From Astragalus membranaceus (taxonomy: Eukaryota > Streptophyta > Magnoliopsida > Fabales > Fabaceae), in assembly GCA_039519185.1 (NCBI GenBank), contig CM076850.1, positions 163,016,974 to 163,080,973 on the forward strand: a stretch of 64,000 bases of DNA. Direction: 5' to 3'. The position numbers and the translations under genes were made by a program. This document shows positions 1 to 10,620 of this stretch, in pieces (positions within the stretch are counted from its first letter, which is position 1; every line of letters begins with the position of its first letter). Below the pieces are notes generated by a model. It worked only from the letters and a program-made list of their open reading frames with translations. It ran no database searches and had not been told where the DNA came from.

Positions 1-1
1 T

Positions 2-1311
2 GATGGCACTATAAAGATACTTCCGGAGGTGAAGTATGTCCCTGGTGTAAAGAGAAATTTAATCTCTCTTGGTATGCTTGAAGCGGCGGGTTGTTCTTTT
101 AAGGGGGAAGATGGTATTATGAAGGTGATCAAAGGCTCTTTAGTGGTTATGAGAAGATACAGGGATCATGGCATATACATTCTCAAAGGTACAACAATTA
201 CCGGTAGTGTAGATGTGGCTACCTCAAGCACCAAATCGGTGAGTTCCGAAAGGGCAAGGTTGTGGCATCAAAGACTCGAGCATGTGAGTTCTAAGGGTAT
301 GCAGATATTGGAAAAGCTTGGTGTGTTCGGAAAGGACAAGCTTGGAGGGTTACCTTTCTGTGAACATTGCGTATCTGGTAAGATGCACAAGGTGAGGTTC
401 AACACGGGACAACACAATACGGAATGCTTGCTGGACTATGTGCATAGTGACATTTGGGGACCGGCAAGGATTCCCACTTTTGGGGGAAACAGGTATTTCA
501 TTACTTTTCTTGATGATTGTAGTAGGAAGGTATGGATTTATCTTTTAAAAACTAAGGATGAAGCCTTTAAAACATTTAAGAAATGGAAAAGCTTAGTTGA
601 AAATAAAACCAATAGAAAGGTTAAGGTGCTAAGAACAGATAATGGTTTGAACAAGGAATCACCAGGCATAGAACTGTTAGGCACACACCTCAACAAAATG
701 GCCTTGCTGAGAGGATGAATAGGACCATATTGGAGATAATGAGGTGTCTTCTCTCCAATTCTGGAATGCCTATTAAATTTTGGGGCGAGGCCGTCTATAC
801 GGCTTGCTATCTGATTAATTTGAGCCCCTCCACCGCTATCAAACTAAAAACACCTCAAGAAATTTGGTTAAATAGGACTCCTAGTTATGATCATTTGAAA
901 GCTTTTGGTTGTGTTGCTTATTATCATGTGAATGAAGGAAAGCTAAGCCATAGGGCAAGAAAATGGTATTTTGTTGGTTATCCTACAGGTGTGAAAGGCT
1001 ATAGGATTTGGAGCCAAGAAGACAAAAAGTGCATCATTAGTAGAGATGTGAAGTTCCAAGAAGCAGAATTGTTCAAGGGGACTAGAGACAATCAAGAGCT
1101 AGTTGAAGATAAGCAAGAGCTAGAGAGTTTTGAGCTTGAGGTGGAGCATGAAACCACTAACAATGCCCCACCCCAAACTCAAGAGGTAGTGGAACCGGAT
1201 ACGGGACATCAAACAGATGGTGAAGACAGTGATCAAGATCTCACGGATTACAACTTGGTTAAGGATAGAAGCAAAAGAGTGGTGAAACCCCCCCCAAAGG
1301 TTTGGCTATGA
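2..1311 (+). pseudogene. copia A pol, GAG-pre-integrase and integrase part (broken)
   Basis: The reading frame is already open at base 2, so the GTG at 29 is not a true start. About 90 residues in is the GAG-pre-integrase/HHCC zinc-binding region (LWHQRLEH, then CEHCVSGK). The integrase core follows with catalytic Asp in VHSDIWGP and in LRTDNG. Just after the second Asp (about base 648) roughly 15 codons expected in this family are missing and the frame shifts, so a stop falls at 716-718. The continuation, with TPQQNGLAERMNR holding the third acidic residue, is read in the next frame from 715. That frame ends at 1311 because of one extra or missing C in an eight-C run at 1288-1295. The enzyme would have inserted element cDNA into the nuclear genome; this copy cannot make it intact. 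Confidence 0.85.
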
Positions 1312-1315
1312 AGAT

Positions 1316-2928
1316 ATGGTAAGTTGTGCCCTTTATACCGTGGAAGAGGTTATTAATGAAGAACCAAGGAACTACAATGAAGCTATTAATCACAAGTATA
1401 GTGATAAATGGGTTGTTGCCATGACCGAAGAAATAAATTATTTGGATAAGAACAACACATGGGAACTAGTTCCTAAGCCAAAAGGAGCTAGGGTGGTTGG
1501 TAGCAAGTGGATATTCAAGAGAAAAGAGGGAATTCCGGGAGTTGAAGAATCAAGGTTCAAGGCAAGGTTGGTTGCAAAGGGATACACTCAAAAGGAAGGT
1601 TTGGATTACAACGAAATTTTTTCACCGGTAGTCAAACATTCTTCTATTAGAATCATCTTGTCTATGAATGCTCACCATGACATGGAATTGGAGCAAATGG
1701 ATGTGAAAACCGCATTTCTCCATGGAGACTTGAAGGAAAGTATCTTAATGCAACAACCGGAAGGTTTTGAAGCCAAAGGGAAAGAAGATTGGGTGTGTCA
1801 TCTAAAGAAGTCTCTCTATGGACTCAAACAATCTCCTAGACAATGGTACCTAAGGTTTGACTCTTTCATGACAAAAAATAAGTATGTTAGAAGTAAATTT
1901 GATTGTTGCATTTACTTCAAACATCTATCTCATGATAATGGTATCTACTTGTTATTGTACGTTGATGATATGTTGCTTGCAAGAAAGGGTATGACTTCTA
2001 TTGTAGAATTGAAGAATCAACTTAAAAGTGAGTTTGATATGAAGGATCTTGGTCCGGCTAAGAGGATTCTAGGTATAGAGATACCAAGGCACCGGGACAA
2101 AAGGAAGTTAGTCATATCTCAAGAGAGTTACTTGAATAAAGTGGTCAATAGGTTCAACATGTGTGATGCTAAGGCTACCTCTTTGCCCTTAGCACCACAC
2201 TTCAAGTTGTCTAGCACTCAAGCTCCTACAAATAAGGAGGACAAAGAATACATGAAGGCAATTCCATATGCCAATGCAATTGGTAGCATAATGTATTCTA
2301 TGATTTGTTGTAGACCGGATGTAGCTCAAGCAATGAGTGTGACAAGCAGGTTCATGGGAAATCCAGGCAAAGATCACTGGCAAGCGGTTAAATGGGTTCT
2401 AAGGTATTTGAAAGGGACAACCAAGGTTGGTTTGGTGTATAGCAAGGGTGAAGAAGATGCAAAAGTGGTTCATGGTTTTGTAGACTCCGACTATGCTAAC
2501 GATCTTGACAAAAGAAGATATTTGTCCGGATATGTGTTTACCTTGTATGGAAATACTATTAATTGGAAAGCGAGCCTACAACACATTGTGGCATTATCAA
2601 CTACCGAAGCGGAGTATGTTGCTCTCACAGAAGCAATCAAGGAGGGATTGTGGATTCAAGGTTTGGTTAGTGAGCTTGGCATAAGTGATGATCTTGTATG
2701 TATTGTGATAGCCAAAGTGCTATTCACTTGAGCAAAAACCAAATGTACCATGAGAGAACTAAACACATAGATATTAGGTTCCATTTCGTTAGGGATATTG
2801 TGGAGAAAGAGGAAGTCGAAATTGTCAAGGTTCGCACAAGTGAGAACCTCGCAGATATGCTCACCAAACCGGTTCCTGTGAGCAAGTTTAGGCATTGTCT
2901 AGACTTGCTCGGTGTTGACATCAAGTAA
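1316..2928 (+). pseudogene. copia A pol, reverse transcriptase and RNase H part (broken)
   Basis: The first 471 codons (1316-2731) are a copia reverse transcriptase. It begins near the usual W-to-E-I-N region, contains MDVKTAFLHGDL and SLYGLKQSPRQW, and has the catalytic YVDDM near residue 218. The RNase H domain follows (VDSDYANDLDKRR, then TTEAEYVALTEA). Near base 2696 the frame shifts by one; the last RNase H segment (YCDSQSAIHLSKN to NLADMLTKPV) continues in another frame to the stop at 2926-2928. The domain set and order identify TNT1-like copia pol with confidence. The frame shift, with the two upstream breaks, makes it a pseudogene. Confidence 0.88.
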
Positions 2929-2990
2929 GTGATGTCATGGTCTTTGAATTCGAGCTAATGAAGTTATTCTACTATGATGGAATTTGCACC

Positions 2991-3002
2991 AAGGTGGAGA
3001 TT
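2991..3002 (+). other. Polypurine tract of copia A
   Basis: The purine-rich run aaggtggagatt lies immediately before a TGTGG that starts the putative 3' LTR, about 60 nt after the pol stop. This is the usual place and composition of a copia plus-strand primer. Confidence 0.65.
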
Positions 3003-3388
3003 TGTGGTGTGGTGCAAAGAATAAGTTTGGAGGTGTTAATAGAAAATTAAAAGCAGTTGGGCTGTTCACCATTTCCTTTTGGGCCTCGCTGTGTTTGTTT
3101 TGTGGGCCGGGTCAAAATTAATAAACAGAAAGAAGCTGTGTTTCCTTCTCCCTGGTTCGCGTCCTTTTTCTTCTTCTCATGCGCATCCAGAACAGAACAT
3201 AAAAAGGCATCACATTCATAGTGAGCAAGTCGCAATTCACAGTGGGAGGAGTGGCAGAGAGAATCGCGAGAGAGTGAAATTTCCATTTGAAAAAACACTG
3301 TTTTCTTCTCTTTTGCATTTCTCTTCTCATTCGCGAAGAACAACGACGGTTTCCAATAAGAAGAAACTGATTCTCATTGTAACAAGCA
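3003..3388 (+). repeat. 3' LTR of copia A
   Basis: Sequence following the PPT, starting TGTGGTGTGG and ending near ...aacaagca at 3388. It contains an AT-rich TATA-like stretch (cataaaaagg near 3200) followed by a leader-like CT/GA-rich region, as expected for U3/R. The length (about 385 bp) is typical for copia. The right end is uncertain because aacaagcat occurs twice (3381 and again about 30 bp on) and the 5' LTR is outside the window. Confidence 0.6.
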
Positions 3389-4018
3389 TTTGACTCCTAA
3401 AAAACCATCTAACAAGCATGAAACAGCCCCCCGATTCACTTAAAAACACCCAAAGAATTTGACTCCTTCCCAGCTTTGACCTTGGATGTTGAGTTTAAGA
3501 CTACATTTTCAGATTTTCTCGATACTCGCTCTATTTTTAAACTACCAAACTCATTAATATGTAGAAAAAATAAAGGAAAATTATTTTCCCATTTTAGTTA
3601 TTATTAAGGAAATCAACTATTTTCTGTCAAAAAAAAACTATTGATATTTTTATACATTTATAAATCAACTACTATTTATATTTTCATAGATTTTTCTTGT
3701 GAGAAGTTTAATACTAGTATACTACAATAGATAACTATCCATTATCTTAATAATCTTAACTAAAAAAAAGAATTGACCTCATCAAGCAAAGAAAAATAAC
3801 GGAAATTGCTATAATTATCCAATTCTTTAATAATAATAATCTCACCGGTAACCAACTTCCCAGTATCCAAACTTCCCATGATGCTATTTATTCATTTTTT
3901 TCAAATTTCCAAAAGGATAAAGTCGTAAAAAAGAAAACCAGTGTCATTTTTGGAACAATTTATTAAGAGCATATCGATTACGTTTTTCCACGCTCCTTCA
4001 TAAATATTGCACTTTCCA
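3389..4018. other. Upstream intergenic region of the SAUR gene
   Basis: AT-rich DNA without a convincing ORF. I looked for auxin-response cores (TGTCTC or GAGACA) and saw none within the last few hundred bases; only scattered TGTC occurs. No mobile-element ends were recognised. Confidence 0.4.
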
Positions 4019-4025
4019 TATATAC
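4019..4025 (+). promoter_or_regulatory. Possible TATA box of the SAUR gene
   Basis: The sequence tatatac lies about 180 nt before the SAUR start codon, which would leave a leader of roughly 150 nt. A second AT-rich candidate (ataaatattg) lies near 4000. Placement is plausible but not proved. Confidence 0.35.
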
Positions 4026-4201
4026 CCTCAAAGTGATAACACATGACAACACAGTCCTTCCTACTCCAAAACCGAATCAAATAATCAAAATTCATTTCAC
4101 TATTTAACTCAAAACCAAACACAACCAAAACCAGCTCTCACTTCTCACTCGAAATCAGAGACGCTCGTTTTCTCTCTCTAGAAATCCTTTACGTTCAAAA
4201 A

Positions 4202-4672
4202 ATGGCAGGTGCGATGAAGAAAGTCGACAAGATTCGTCAAATCGTTCGTCTGAAACAGCTGGTGACAAAATGGAAACATTTGAGTCTCCGTCGTCATTCC
4301 CTTCGTTCCGAACCTGAACCCGAACCTTGTACCACTCCTCGAAGCAAGCCACCATCAGGTTTCGTTTTCGTTTATGTTGGTCCAGAACGACGCCGTTTTG
4401 CTATCCCCGCACGGTTTCTTAACCTACCGGTTTTCGCTTCGCTTCTCGATGTAACCGAGGAAGAGTTTGGTCTTCGAGGTAACGGCGGTTTGGTTATTCC
4501 TTGCCACGTTGATTTCTTCATTGACGTCGTTAAACATCTCCACAAAAATGAACACAAGTATGGGAAATTTTCTCTTGAAGAGTTTTTTAATAGGTTTTCT
4601 GAGGTTACTTCCGATTATTGTAAGGAAAACGCTGTCGTTTTTACTCCTCTTTTGCAGAAAGCTTCGGTTTAG
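4202..4672 (+). CDS. SAUR family auxin-responsive protein (156 aa)
   Basis: An intronless ORF of 156 codons, as is usual for SAUR genes. The N-terminal ~55 residues are basic and variable (KKVDKIRQIVRLKQL, then an EPEPEP stretch). The conserved SAUR core spans about residues 55-135: GFVFVYVGPERRRFAIPARF, then NLPVFASLLDVTEEEFG, then a Gly-rich turn, LVIPCHVDFF and a C-terminal helix. The length and long basic N-terminus resemble the longer SAURs rather than the ~100-aa expansin-type ones. SAUR proteins promote cell expansion, in studied members by inhibiting PP2C.D phosphatases and so raising plasma-membrane H+-ATPase activity; applying that here is inference. The start at 4202 follows an in-frame-free leader and gives the expected N-terminus. 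It is the only host gene in the window that looks intact. Confidence 0.93.
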   Translation: MAGAMKKVDKIRQIVRLKQLVTKWKHLSLRRHSLRSEPEPEPCTTPRSKPPSGFVFVYVGPERRRFAIPARFLNLPVFASLLDVTEEEFGLRGNGGLVIPCHVDFFIDVVKHLHKNEHKYGKFSLEEFFNRFSEVTSDYCKENAVVFTPLLQKASV

Positions 4673-6011
4673 TTTTTTAGATTAGATTTTTCCCGTTTTC
4701 AAATCCATTGAAATTTAGAATCTGGATTTGTAAATGAAAACGGGAAAGTATTTTTTTTTATTTGTTTATGACGAGTTTTTGGTTGTCATCATCATCATCA
4801 TCCTTGAATCCATCCCTTAAAAAATTCAGTGGATGGGTTTCAATGAGATGTTTTTGAACTTGTCTTTATGCTTTTGTTTTTCTAGGTTAGGGTATCTTTT
4901 ACTATTTGTTATAATTGATACCCTAATCTTTTTTTTCTGACAACTATGATCGAATTTTAATGATCAATGAGGAATTGTATTGTTAATGGTAACTCTAGAT
5001 CTGTGTTTCTTTCCATTTATTTGTGTAATAGTATTATATTTGCCATTTTGTTAGCTTACTTATTTGTCTCTCCAGAGCAACTAATTAACCATCATCGATC
5101 TTTCTGCAACTGGAATTTTTTTTAGTTACTTTTCTGCAACTGGAATAGTAGCCTCTGGAGTTTTTTATTCATTAGTAAAGGCATTTTAAACTCTTTATGA
5201 AAATAGGTTATGATATCACATGTGTCTATAAGTTGTATTATATGAAAATATTAATAATTTGACTTACTATTTTACGTTTTGATGTAGAAATAACCATACA
5301 TAAACACTTCTATTATTAATTGTTTATACTATAAACGTTTAATTAAACGTTTTACCCAAAAAGTACTACCATTTGGTAATGGATTTGATCTCATGACACA
5401 TGAATTTATTATTTATATTATTAGTTATTTTTTAAAAATTAATTCACGCTTCATTGTGTGATTTGGAAAACAACATCAATAACACTATTGAACCACACCT
5501 AAATTTTGACCTTCATTTTTTACAAATGAATGAGTTCATTATATAAAATTAATTTTAATTAAAAGTTAATTCAACAATAAGTTTGAGAGTAGATATCGTG
5601 AGTTAATTCTATAAAATTGATTTTAATTAAAATTTAGTTCATCAATTAGTTTGAGAGTAGATATATCATGATTTAGGCTTCAAATTATAATTAAGTTAAA
5701 ATTTGTTTGAGGTAAAATCATTTCTACATATGAAGATTTAACATGTGAAAATTATAATGGTGTTTGGGACCACGTCCACAATTTTTAAAATGCATGTATG
5801 TACAAATTTTACAACTTGGAGGTTTGACTTGGAAGTGAGTTTAAGAGGGGGTATGATATTACGCGATACCAAGCACGCACTATAGATCACTTTTCGCTAT
5901 CTCAATGCGATCAACATGGGGTAGAGATTGAATGCAGTTAGGGTGCGAAAGATATTAATACTTTTAGTTTTTTTTTTTTTCTATCTCTCTCCTTAAATAT
6001 TTTTTATCTCA
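4673..6011. other. Intergenic DNA downstream of the SAUR gene
   Basis: The SAUR 3' UTR and about 1.3 kb of AT-rich DNA. Around 5520-5660 two similar stretches of about 70 bp occur (ataaaattaattttaatta / ataaaattgattttaatta, each followed by gagagtagatat), an old local duplication. No gene or complete mobile element was recognised. Confidence 0.4.
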
Positions 6012-6020
6012 TTTTATCTA

Positions 6021-6391
6021 GGCCAAAAAAATTGTCCTAGTACAAAAAAAATAAAAAATACAAAAATAGTACACTTTTTAGAATATTTACCAAAGTAGTA
6101 CACTTTTCATTTGCAGTTGAGAAGTCGCCTCCCCAGAAAACGACTTCTCTGAGTTTTTGTTTTTTTTTTTTTTTCTGTTGAGAAGTCACCTCCCCCATGG
6201 GGACTTCTCAACTGGTTTTTTTCCTTTTATTTTAAAATACGAATTTAAATGATATAAAATGAAAAAATAATTAAAAAAAATAGTTTTTCTAATTTAAATT
6301 TTGTAATATATTTATTTGTGAAAAAAAAAGTTAAATAAAATTAATTAAAAAATAATCTATATATTAGATATTCACATATTGAAATAACTAC
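6021..6391 (+). repeat. Left terminal inverted repeat of the MULE
   Basis: Matches the reverse complement of 7108-7483 almost throughout, to the inner edge near cacatattgaaataact. It includes two hairpin-forming modules, each with gagaagtc and gacttctc arms (about 6118-6155 and 6178-6214). Confidence 0.88.
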
Positions 6392-6398
6392 ATCAACA

Positions 6399-7060
6399 AA
6401 GTCTTAAAGGGTCTATGCAATGTTCCGATACGTTTGTTGGTAGAGTCAACCTATTACAGGTTGACTGAGACATTTGTCCAAAGGTGGATGGAGGCACAGA
6501 CAATGTTGCATTCTGAAGTTTACTCAGAAAAATCAATGGAATGAATTGAAAAAAAACAGACCGGTGTCTAACATACATAACGTTTTAATTCACGATCGAG
6601 CCCAAAGTGTGTTTAGAGTCGAAGAACTTGCCCGACCACAAAGCGGTAGACCTGCAAAGACATTTGGGGTGGACTTCAGAGCACACACGTGTGATTGTGG
6701 GGAATTTCAGACACTGCACTATCCTTGTTCACATGTCATCGCAGCCTATTCAAAAATCCATTATGACCACATGCTCTTTGTGCTTCCATGTACAATGCAA
6801 ATTGGATTATGTTTTCAATACATACTTTGTGGAGTTCCGAACATTGCCAACAGAGTTGTCTTGTATAGATTTCAATGGAATTGCAGCATGATCCAAAAAT
6901 GCGGAGAGATAAAAAGGGTCGTCCAAAGTCTACTTGTATTCGTACTGAGGCGGACTAAATAGAAATGAGTAATTGCACTAAGAGATGTGGTCTTTGTAGA
7001 AATGAGAGGCACAATAGAAACAATTGCCCTAACCGCAATATAGATCAGTTGGAAAATTAA
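6399..7060 (+). pseudogene. MULE transposase C-terminal fragment (SWIM finger and zinc knuckle)
   Basis: Pieces of a MuDR/FAR1-like transposase in at least three frames. From about 6399 one frame gives a segment ending in STYYRLTETFVQRWMEAQTM, the region before the SWIM finger in MULE proteins; it stops near 6545. A second frame (within 6474-6962) carries VFRVEELARPQSGRPAK and the SWIM zinc finger CDCGEFQTLHYPCSHVIAAY (C-x-C-xn-C-x-H). A further frame shift follows near 6790. The end (about 6890-7055) encodes DPKMRRDKKGRPKSTCIRTE and a CCHC-type knuckle (CGLCRNERHNRNNC). The catalytic DDE domain is absent. The fragment cannot be a working transposase; the family would cut and paste DNA in the nucleus. 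Confidence 0.82.
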
Positions 7061-7107
7061 TTGTACCATTTTCAATTTGATTTTTCTATTTTATAATTAT
7101 TAATTAA

Positions 7108-7483
7108 ATGCAGTTATTTCAATATGTGTTATATATCTAATATATAAATTATTTTTAAATTAATTTTATTTAACTTTTCTTTCACAAATAAATATGTTAC
7201 AAATTTTAAATTAGAAATACTAACTTTTTAATTATTTTTTCATTTTATATCATTTAAATTCGTATTTAAAAAAAAATAAACCCAGTTGAGAAGTCCCCCT
7301 GGGGGAGGCGACTTCTCAACAGAAAAAGTAAAAACAAAAACAAAAACTCAATTGAGAAGTCGTTTTCTCGGGAGGCGACTTCTCAACTGCAAATGAAAAG
7401 TGTGCTAGTTTGGTAAATAATCTAAAAAGTGTGTTATTTTAGTATATTTTTTATTTTTTTTGTACTAGGACAATTTTTTTGCC
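7108..7483 (-). repeat. Right terminal inverted repeat of the MULE
   Basis: Inverted partner of 6021-6391. It contains the same two palindromic modules: gttgagaagt...acttctcaac at about 7284-7320, and a second at about 7351-7388. Confidence 0.88.
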
Positions 7484-7492
7484 TCTTATCTA

Positions 7493-8053
7493 ATTTTCCC
7501 TCACATCTTTTTCTCACCAAAATAAACCTAAAGTCACTAAAGGCACATGTACCGGGGATGTCCAAAAATTGCCGCCTGAGCTCCAGAAGATCGAGAAGAG
7601 CTCCAAAAATTTGAGGAGGGCTTCCACTCCCCTCAAAGAAGACCCTCGCTGAGCGGGGAAAGGGAAGTCGAGTAGCGCAATCGTCGGCCAAGGAAGCACA
7701 AATAGTACTGACAAAGGGCCAAATTAAGATGCATGCGCCGCCATACAGACCATGCACAGACTAGGACGTGTCCATGTAGACGACAAACAAAGAGTACATG
7801 GCTATCTGGCATTGAGTTGTGCCGAATTAGTGGCCACACCACCACTTCGGTGGCAGACGCAGAGCGGACAGTAGAGACCGATCTCCTGTAACATAGAACA
7901 CTCTGGAGTCAGGACTCTCTTTGTATTATAAATAGTTTGTTCTGTTATTGTATTAAGGACACTTGATTCATATAATTTGGAAGGTCCCCCTTAGTAACGA
8001 TATATCCCTAAGGGTCGCACCATCCTCATTTTTATATACAAGAACAACGCTTA
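7493..8053 (+). other. Unassigned segment, possibly an LTR remnant
   Basis: Less AT-rich than its surroundings, with no ORF I recognise. A promoter-like TATA (tattataaatagt near 7925-7937) is followed about 60-100 bp later by a leader-like stretch ending near 8030, which would fit U3/R of a solo or truncated LTR. No second copy exists in the window, so LTR identity cannot be confirmed. It could also be promoter DNA of a lost gene. Confidence 0.3.
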
Positions 8054-8062
8054 AAGCTAAAG

Positions 8063-9188
8063 GGGATTTTTTTTGTACCCCCATCAACTCACTATCTACC
8101 CCCACATAAAAGTGAAACCCCAAAATACCCCTCACTTAAAAAATTTACTCGGATTTACCTACTAAAAGATAAATCCGATTTTGGTTTTTTTCCAAAATCG
8201 GATTTACCCCCATATAAGGTAAATCCGATTTGTTATTTTTAAAATCGGATGTACCCCCACATAAGGTAAATCCGTTTTGTTATTTAAAAGTTGGATTTAT
8301 CTTAGGTGGGGGTTAAATCCGCTTTTGTGTACTAAAAATACCTGTTTTTTATTTAATTTTTGTAAGAAATGTTATAAAAATACTACTAAAAATCCATTAA
8401 AGAGTCAAAACTAATCTACAAATTATACAAACACCACTATAAATCTAATAAAACCAAAATAAGGTTATCCAAATTTTTTCATATTTTTTGGAGATTATGA
8501 AAAATTAAAAAAATTAATGAAAAATAGCAAACAATGGAATTTGGGATTTTGAGGTCCTCTGTCCTGAAAGAAGTCTCTTCTCAGGAGTCTTGATCCTTGA
8601 TTTTGTTCGGATTTAATGGCTATGGTTTCATTACAATTTGAGTAGGGTGCCGGAAACTAATTTTTTAGTCTAAATTATTCGCTCGACGTACAACATCGTC
8701 ACGTGTTAACGAACTACACACTAAACAGAACCAAAAGACGGTCGAAATTCGTATCTAAATTTTTAACTGATTTATTTATTTATTAAGTAGGTTAACAAAG
8801 CGGATTTACCCCCACATAAGGTAAATCCGCTTTTAAAAATAACAAAATCGGATTTACCCCCACTTAAGGTAAATCCGCTTTGTTATTTTTAAAAGCGGAT
8901 CTACCCCCATATAAGGTAAATCCGCTTTTAAAAATAACAAAATCGGATTTACCCCCACATAAGGTAAATCCGCTTTGTTATTTTTAAAAGCGGATCTACC
9001 CCATCTTACATAAATCCGCTTTTAATTTTTTAAAATTTTTAGTGGAAATTGGATTTACTTAAATCCGATTTCCAAAAAAAAATTGAAATCAGGATACGTT
9101 CGAGTTTTTTAAATTTTGTGAAGGGCAATTGCGTTTTTTCACAGGGTCAATGGGGAGATTCTTATTTGATGGTGTAAAAAAAAATCCC
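8063..9188. mobile_element. Non-autonomous MULE-type element (family 1) with perfect 9-bp TSD
   Basis: Ends are GGGATTTTTTTTGTACCCCC on the left and, reverse complemented, GGGATTTTTTTTTACACCAT on the right. Flanks aagctaaag (8054-8062) and aagctaaag (9189-9197) form a perfect 9-bp TSD. The interior has no coding potential. It contains many inverted copies of a module built on ggatttacccc and ggggtaaatcc (8140-8320 and 8800-9065). A non-repetitive core (8340-8790) recurs in part at 20165-20280 and 26380-26760. Confidence 0.85.
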
Positions 9189-9197
9189 AAGCTAAAG

Positions 9198-10607
9198 TCA
9201 CTAAATCCATTTGGCCCATAAAAGCTACAACAACTGACTTCACATTGCATGTCATTTGACCCATTTGGCCGTAGAAAAAAAAAACACTGCTCTTTAAATG
9301 AAGATTTGACGCCACAAGTGTGGTTGGATGAGCTCGTGACCGGCGACTCCATCATGACGAGAATCACAACCGTATCGACAACAATTATATGTAATGTGAC
9401 ACGTTATTCGTTTCACTAACATTTTTAATGATGATGAAGCCAGAAGGGAATAGCCAATGTGTAACTACTTTAGGGGTTTAGACTCTCTAGTTATCGGAAA
9501 GTTTAAGCAGGAGAGAAAAAGAGACACTGAATAAAATATTATTATTTTATTCATTTCTTACTAGAAGCATTCAGTAACCGGAGAGGATCTCATTCTCTAT
9601 TTTTGAAAAGTAAAGATCTAAATTGAGACTTAATATTTTTCATGTACTTATATGTCTTTAAATTTTTTTGTAAGGAATTTTTTAAAATTTTTGAAATTGT
9701 AGAAAGGAAACAAAATTTTTTATATATTGACAGGGACCAAATGTACCTTTAAGCCGATATTCTATAAATATTTTCAGGTTGATTTTTTTGCAAAACGAAT
9801 CTCATATTTGTGTTATGTTTCTAGTTTTCTAATCGTATCTTTCTCAGGGACTCTATGACTTTAGTCTCAGAATTTAGATTCCACATATGCTAACAAAATC
9901 ACCGCTACTATTTTCTTTGTTTCTTTTTGTTTGTTGTGACTTATGAGAGAAAATGTTGGGCATGTGTCAATTTTGGCTTGAGAGATTCCATTCCAATGAT
10001 CTTTCTGGTTTTAATAAATGTGATATGATATGCTTTGCTCCCCAACTTAAATGGAAGCTTTCCCACATGAGTGCGGGTCATGAATTTGGTCAGATGCTTA
10101 TTCTTTATAGTTTATAGTAGTAGTAGACTAGTAGGGATTGTGATGGAACTGGATGGGGAGATACACAATAAATAAAATAATATCATTTTAAAAAAATTTG
10201 TTTCTCTTTAGAAAATAGTAGTAGAGATTGTGATGGAACTGAAAGGGGAGATGCTGGAAAAAGTATATGAAAGAGTATTGTTGTAAGAATCGGACTGATT
10301 TGACGATTTTATTGAATATTGGTTACTTTGACAGTTAATTAAACCTTAATTTGATCGCAATTTGGTTGAACCGCTAATTAACACAGTTAAACTATTTGAA
10401 ATAATTTTTTTCATTTAATTGTTTATTTTCTCAAAATAATAATACTTTTTATTTGTATATTTATCTATTAGTTATCTTATTTAAGTAACTGTACCATGAC
10501 TATCATACCATTATGAGTTTTGATTTGCATCCTTAATTTTTCTATCTGAACCACGTGGGGAGTGTAATTGTTGCTTTTAAAGTTATAAAACAGTTCCTCT
10601 TTCTCAT
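9198..10607. other. Intergenic AT-rich DNA
   Basis: No gene recognised. It contains the right end of a decayed MITE (9610-9756) and a short local duplication of attgtgatggaactg at about 10138 and 10217, set in ~45-bp similar units. The rest shows nothing I can name. Confidence 0.4.
9610..9756. repeat. Right-end fragment of the 17366-17734 MITE family
   Basis: The stretch ending gggaccaaatgtacctttaa followed by gcc matches the right end of the complete MITE at 17366-17734, including the preceding tttttaaaatttttgaaatt. The left half is missing or too diverged to see. Confidence 0.65.
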
Positions 10608-10620
10608 ATAGGATACAAGA

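Larger units (their letters stand above)
1..3388 (+). mobile_element. Ty1-copia LTR retrotransposon, 3' part (copia A), cut by window edge
   Basis: The window opens inside the pol region of a Ty1-copia element. Domains run in copia order (GAG-pre-integrase, integrase, reverse transcriptase, RNase H), followed by a purine-rich tract and a 3' LTR. The 5' LTR, gag and protease lie left of the window, so no TSD can be tested. Three frame breaks and an integrase deletion make this copy non-autonomous. The right boundary is a guess from a terminal CA near 3388. Confidence 0.88.
6021..7483 (+). mobile_element. Mutator-like element (MULE) with long TIRs and 9-bp TSD
   Basis: A 1463-bp element bounded by GGCCAAAAAAATTGTCCTAG on the left and, in reverse complement, GGCAAAAAAATTGTCCTAG on the right. 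The termini extend into inverted repeats of about 370 bp. The flanks are ttttatcta (6012-6020) and tcttatcta (7484-7492), a 9-bp target site duplication with one mismatch, diagnostic of Mutator superfamily insertion. The interior holds only the C-terminal part of a transposase in several frames. It is an internally deleted, non-autonomous MULE. Confidence 0.9.

Noticed and set aside
3047..3393. ORFs on both strands in the copia A 3' LTR (98 and 104 aa)
   Set aside because: They lie in LTR sequence, overlap in antisense and show no domain.
4673..4740. DST-type mRNA instability element in the SAUR 3' UTR
   Set aside because: attagattt and ggatttgta recall parts of a DST, but order and spacing are not convincing.
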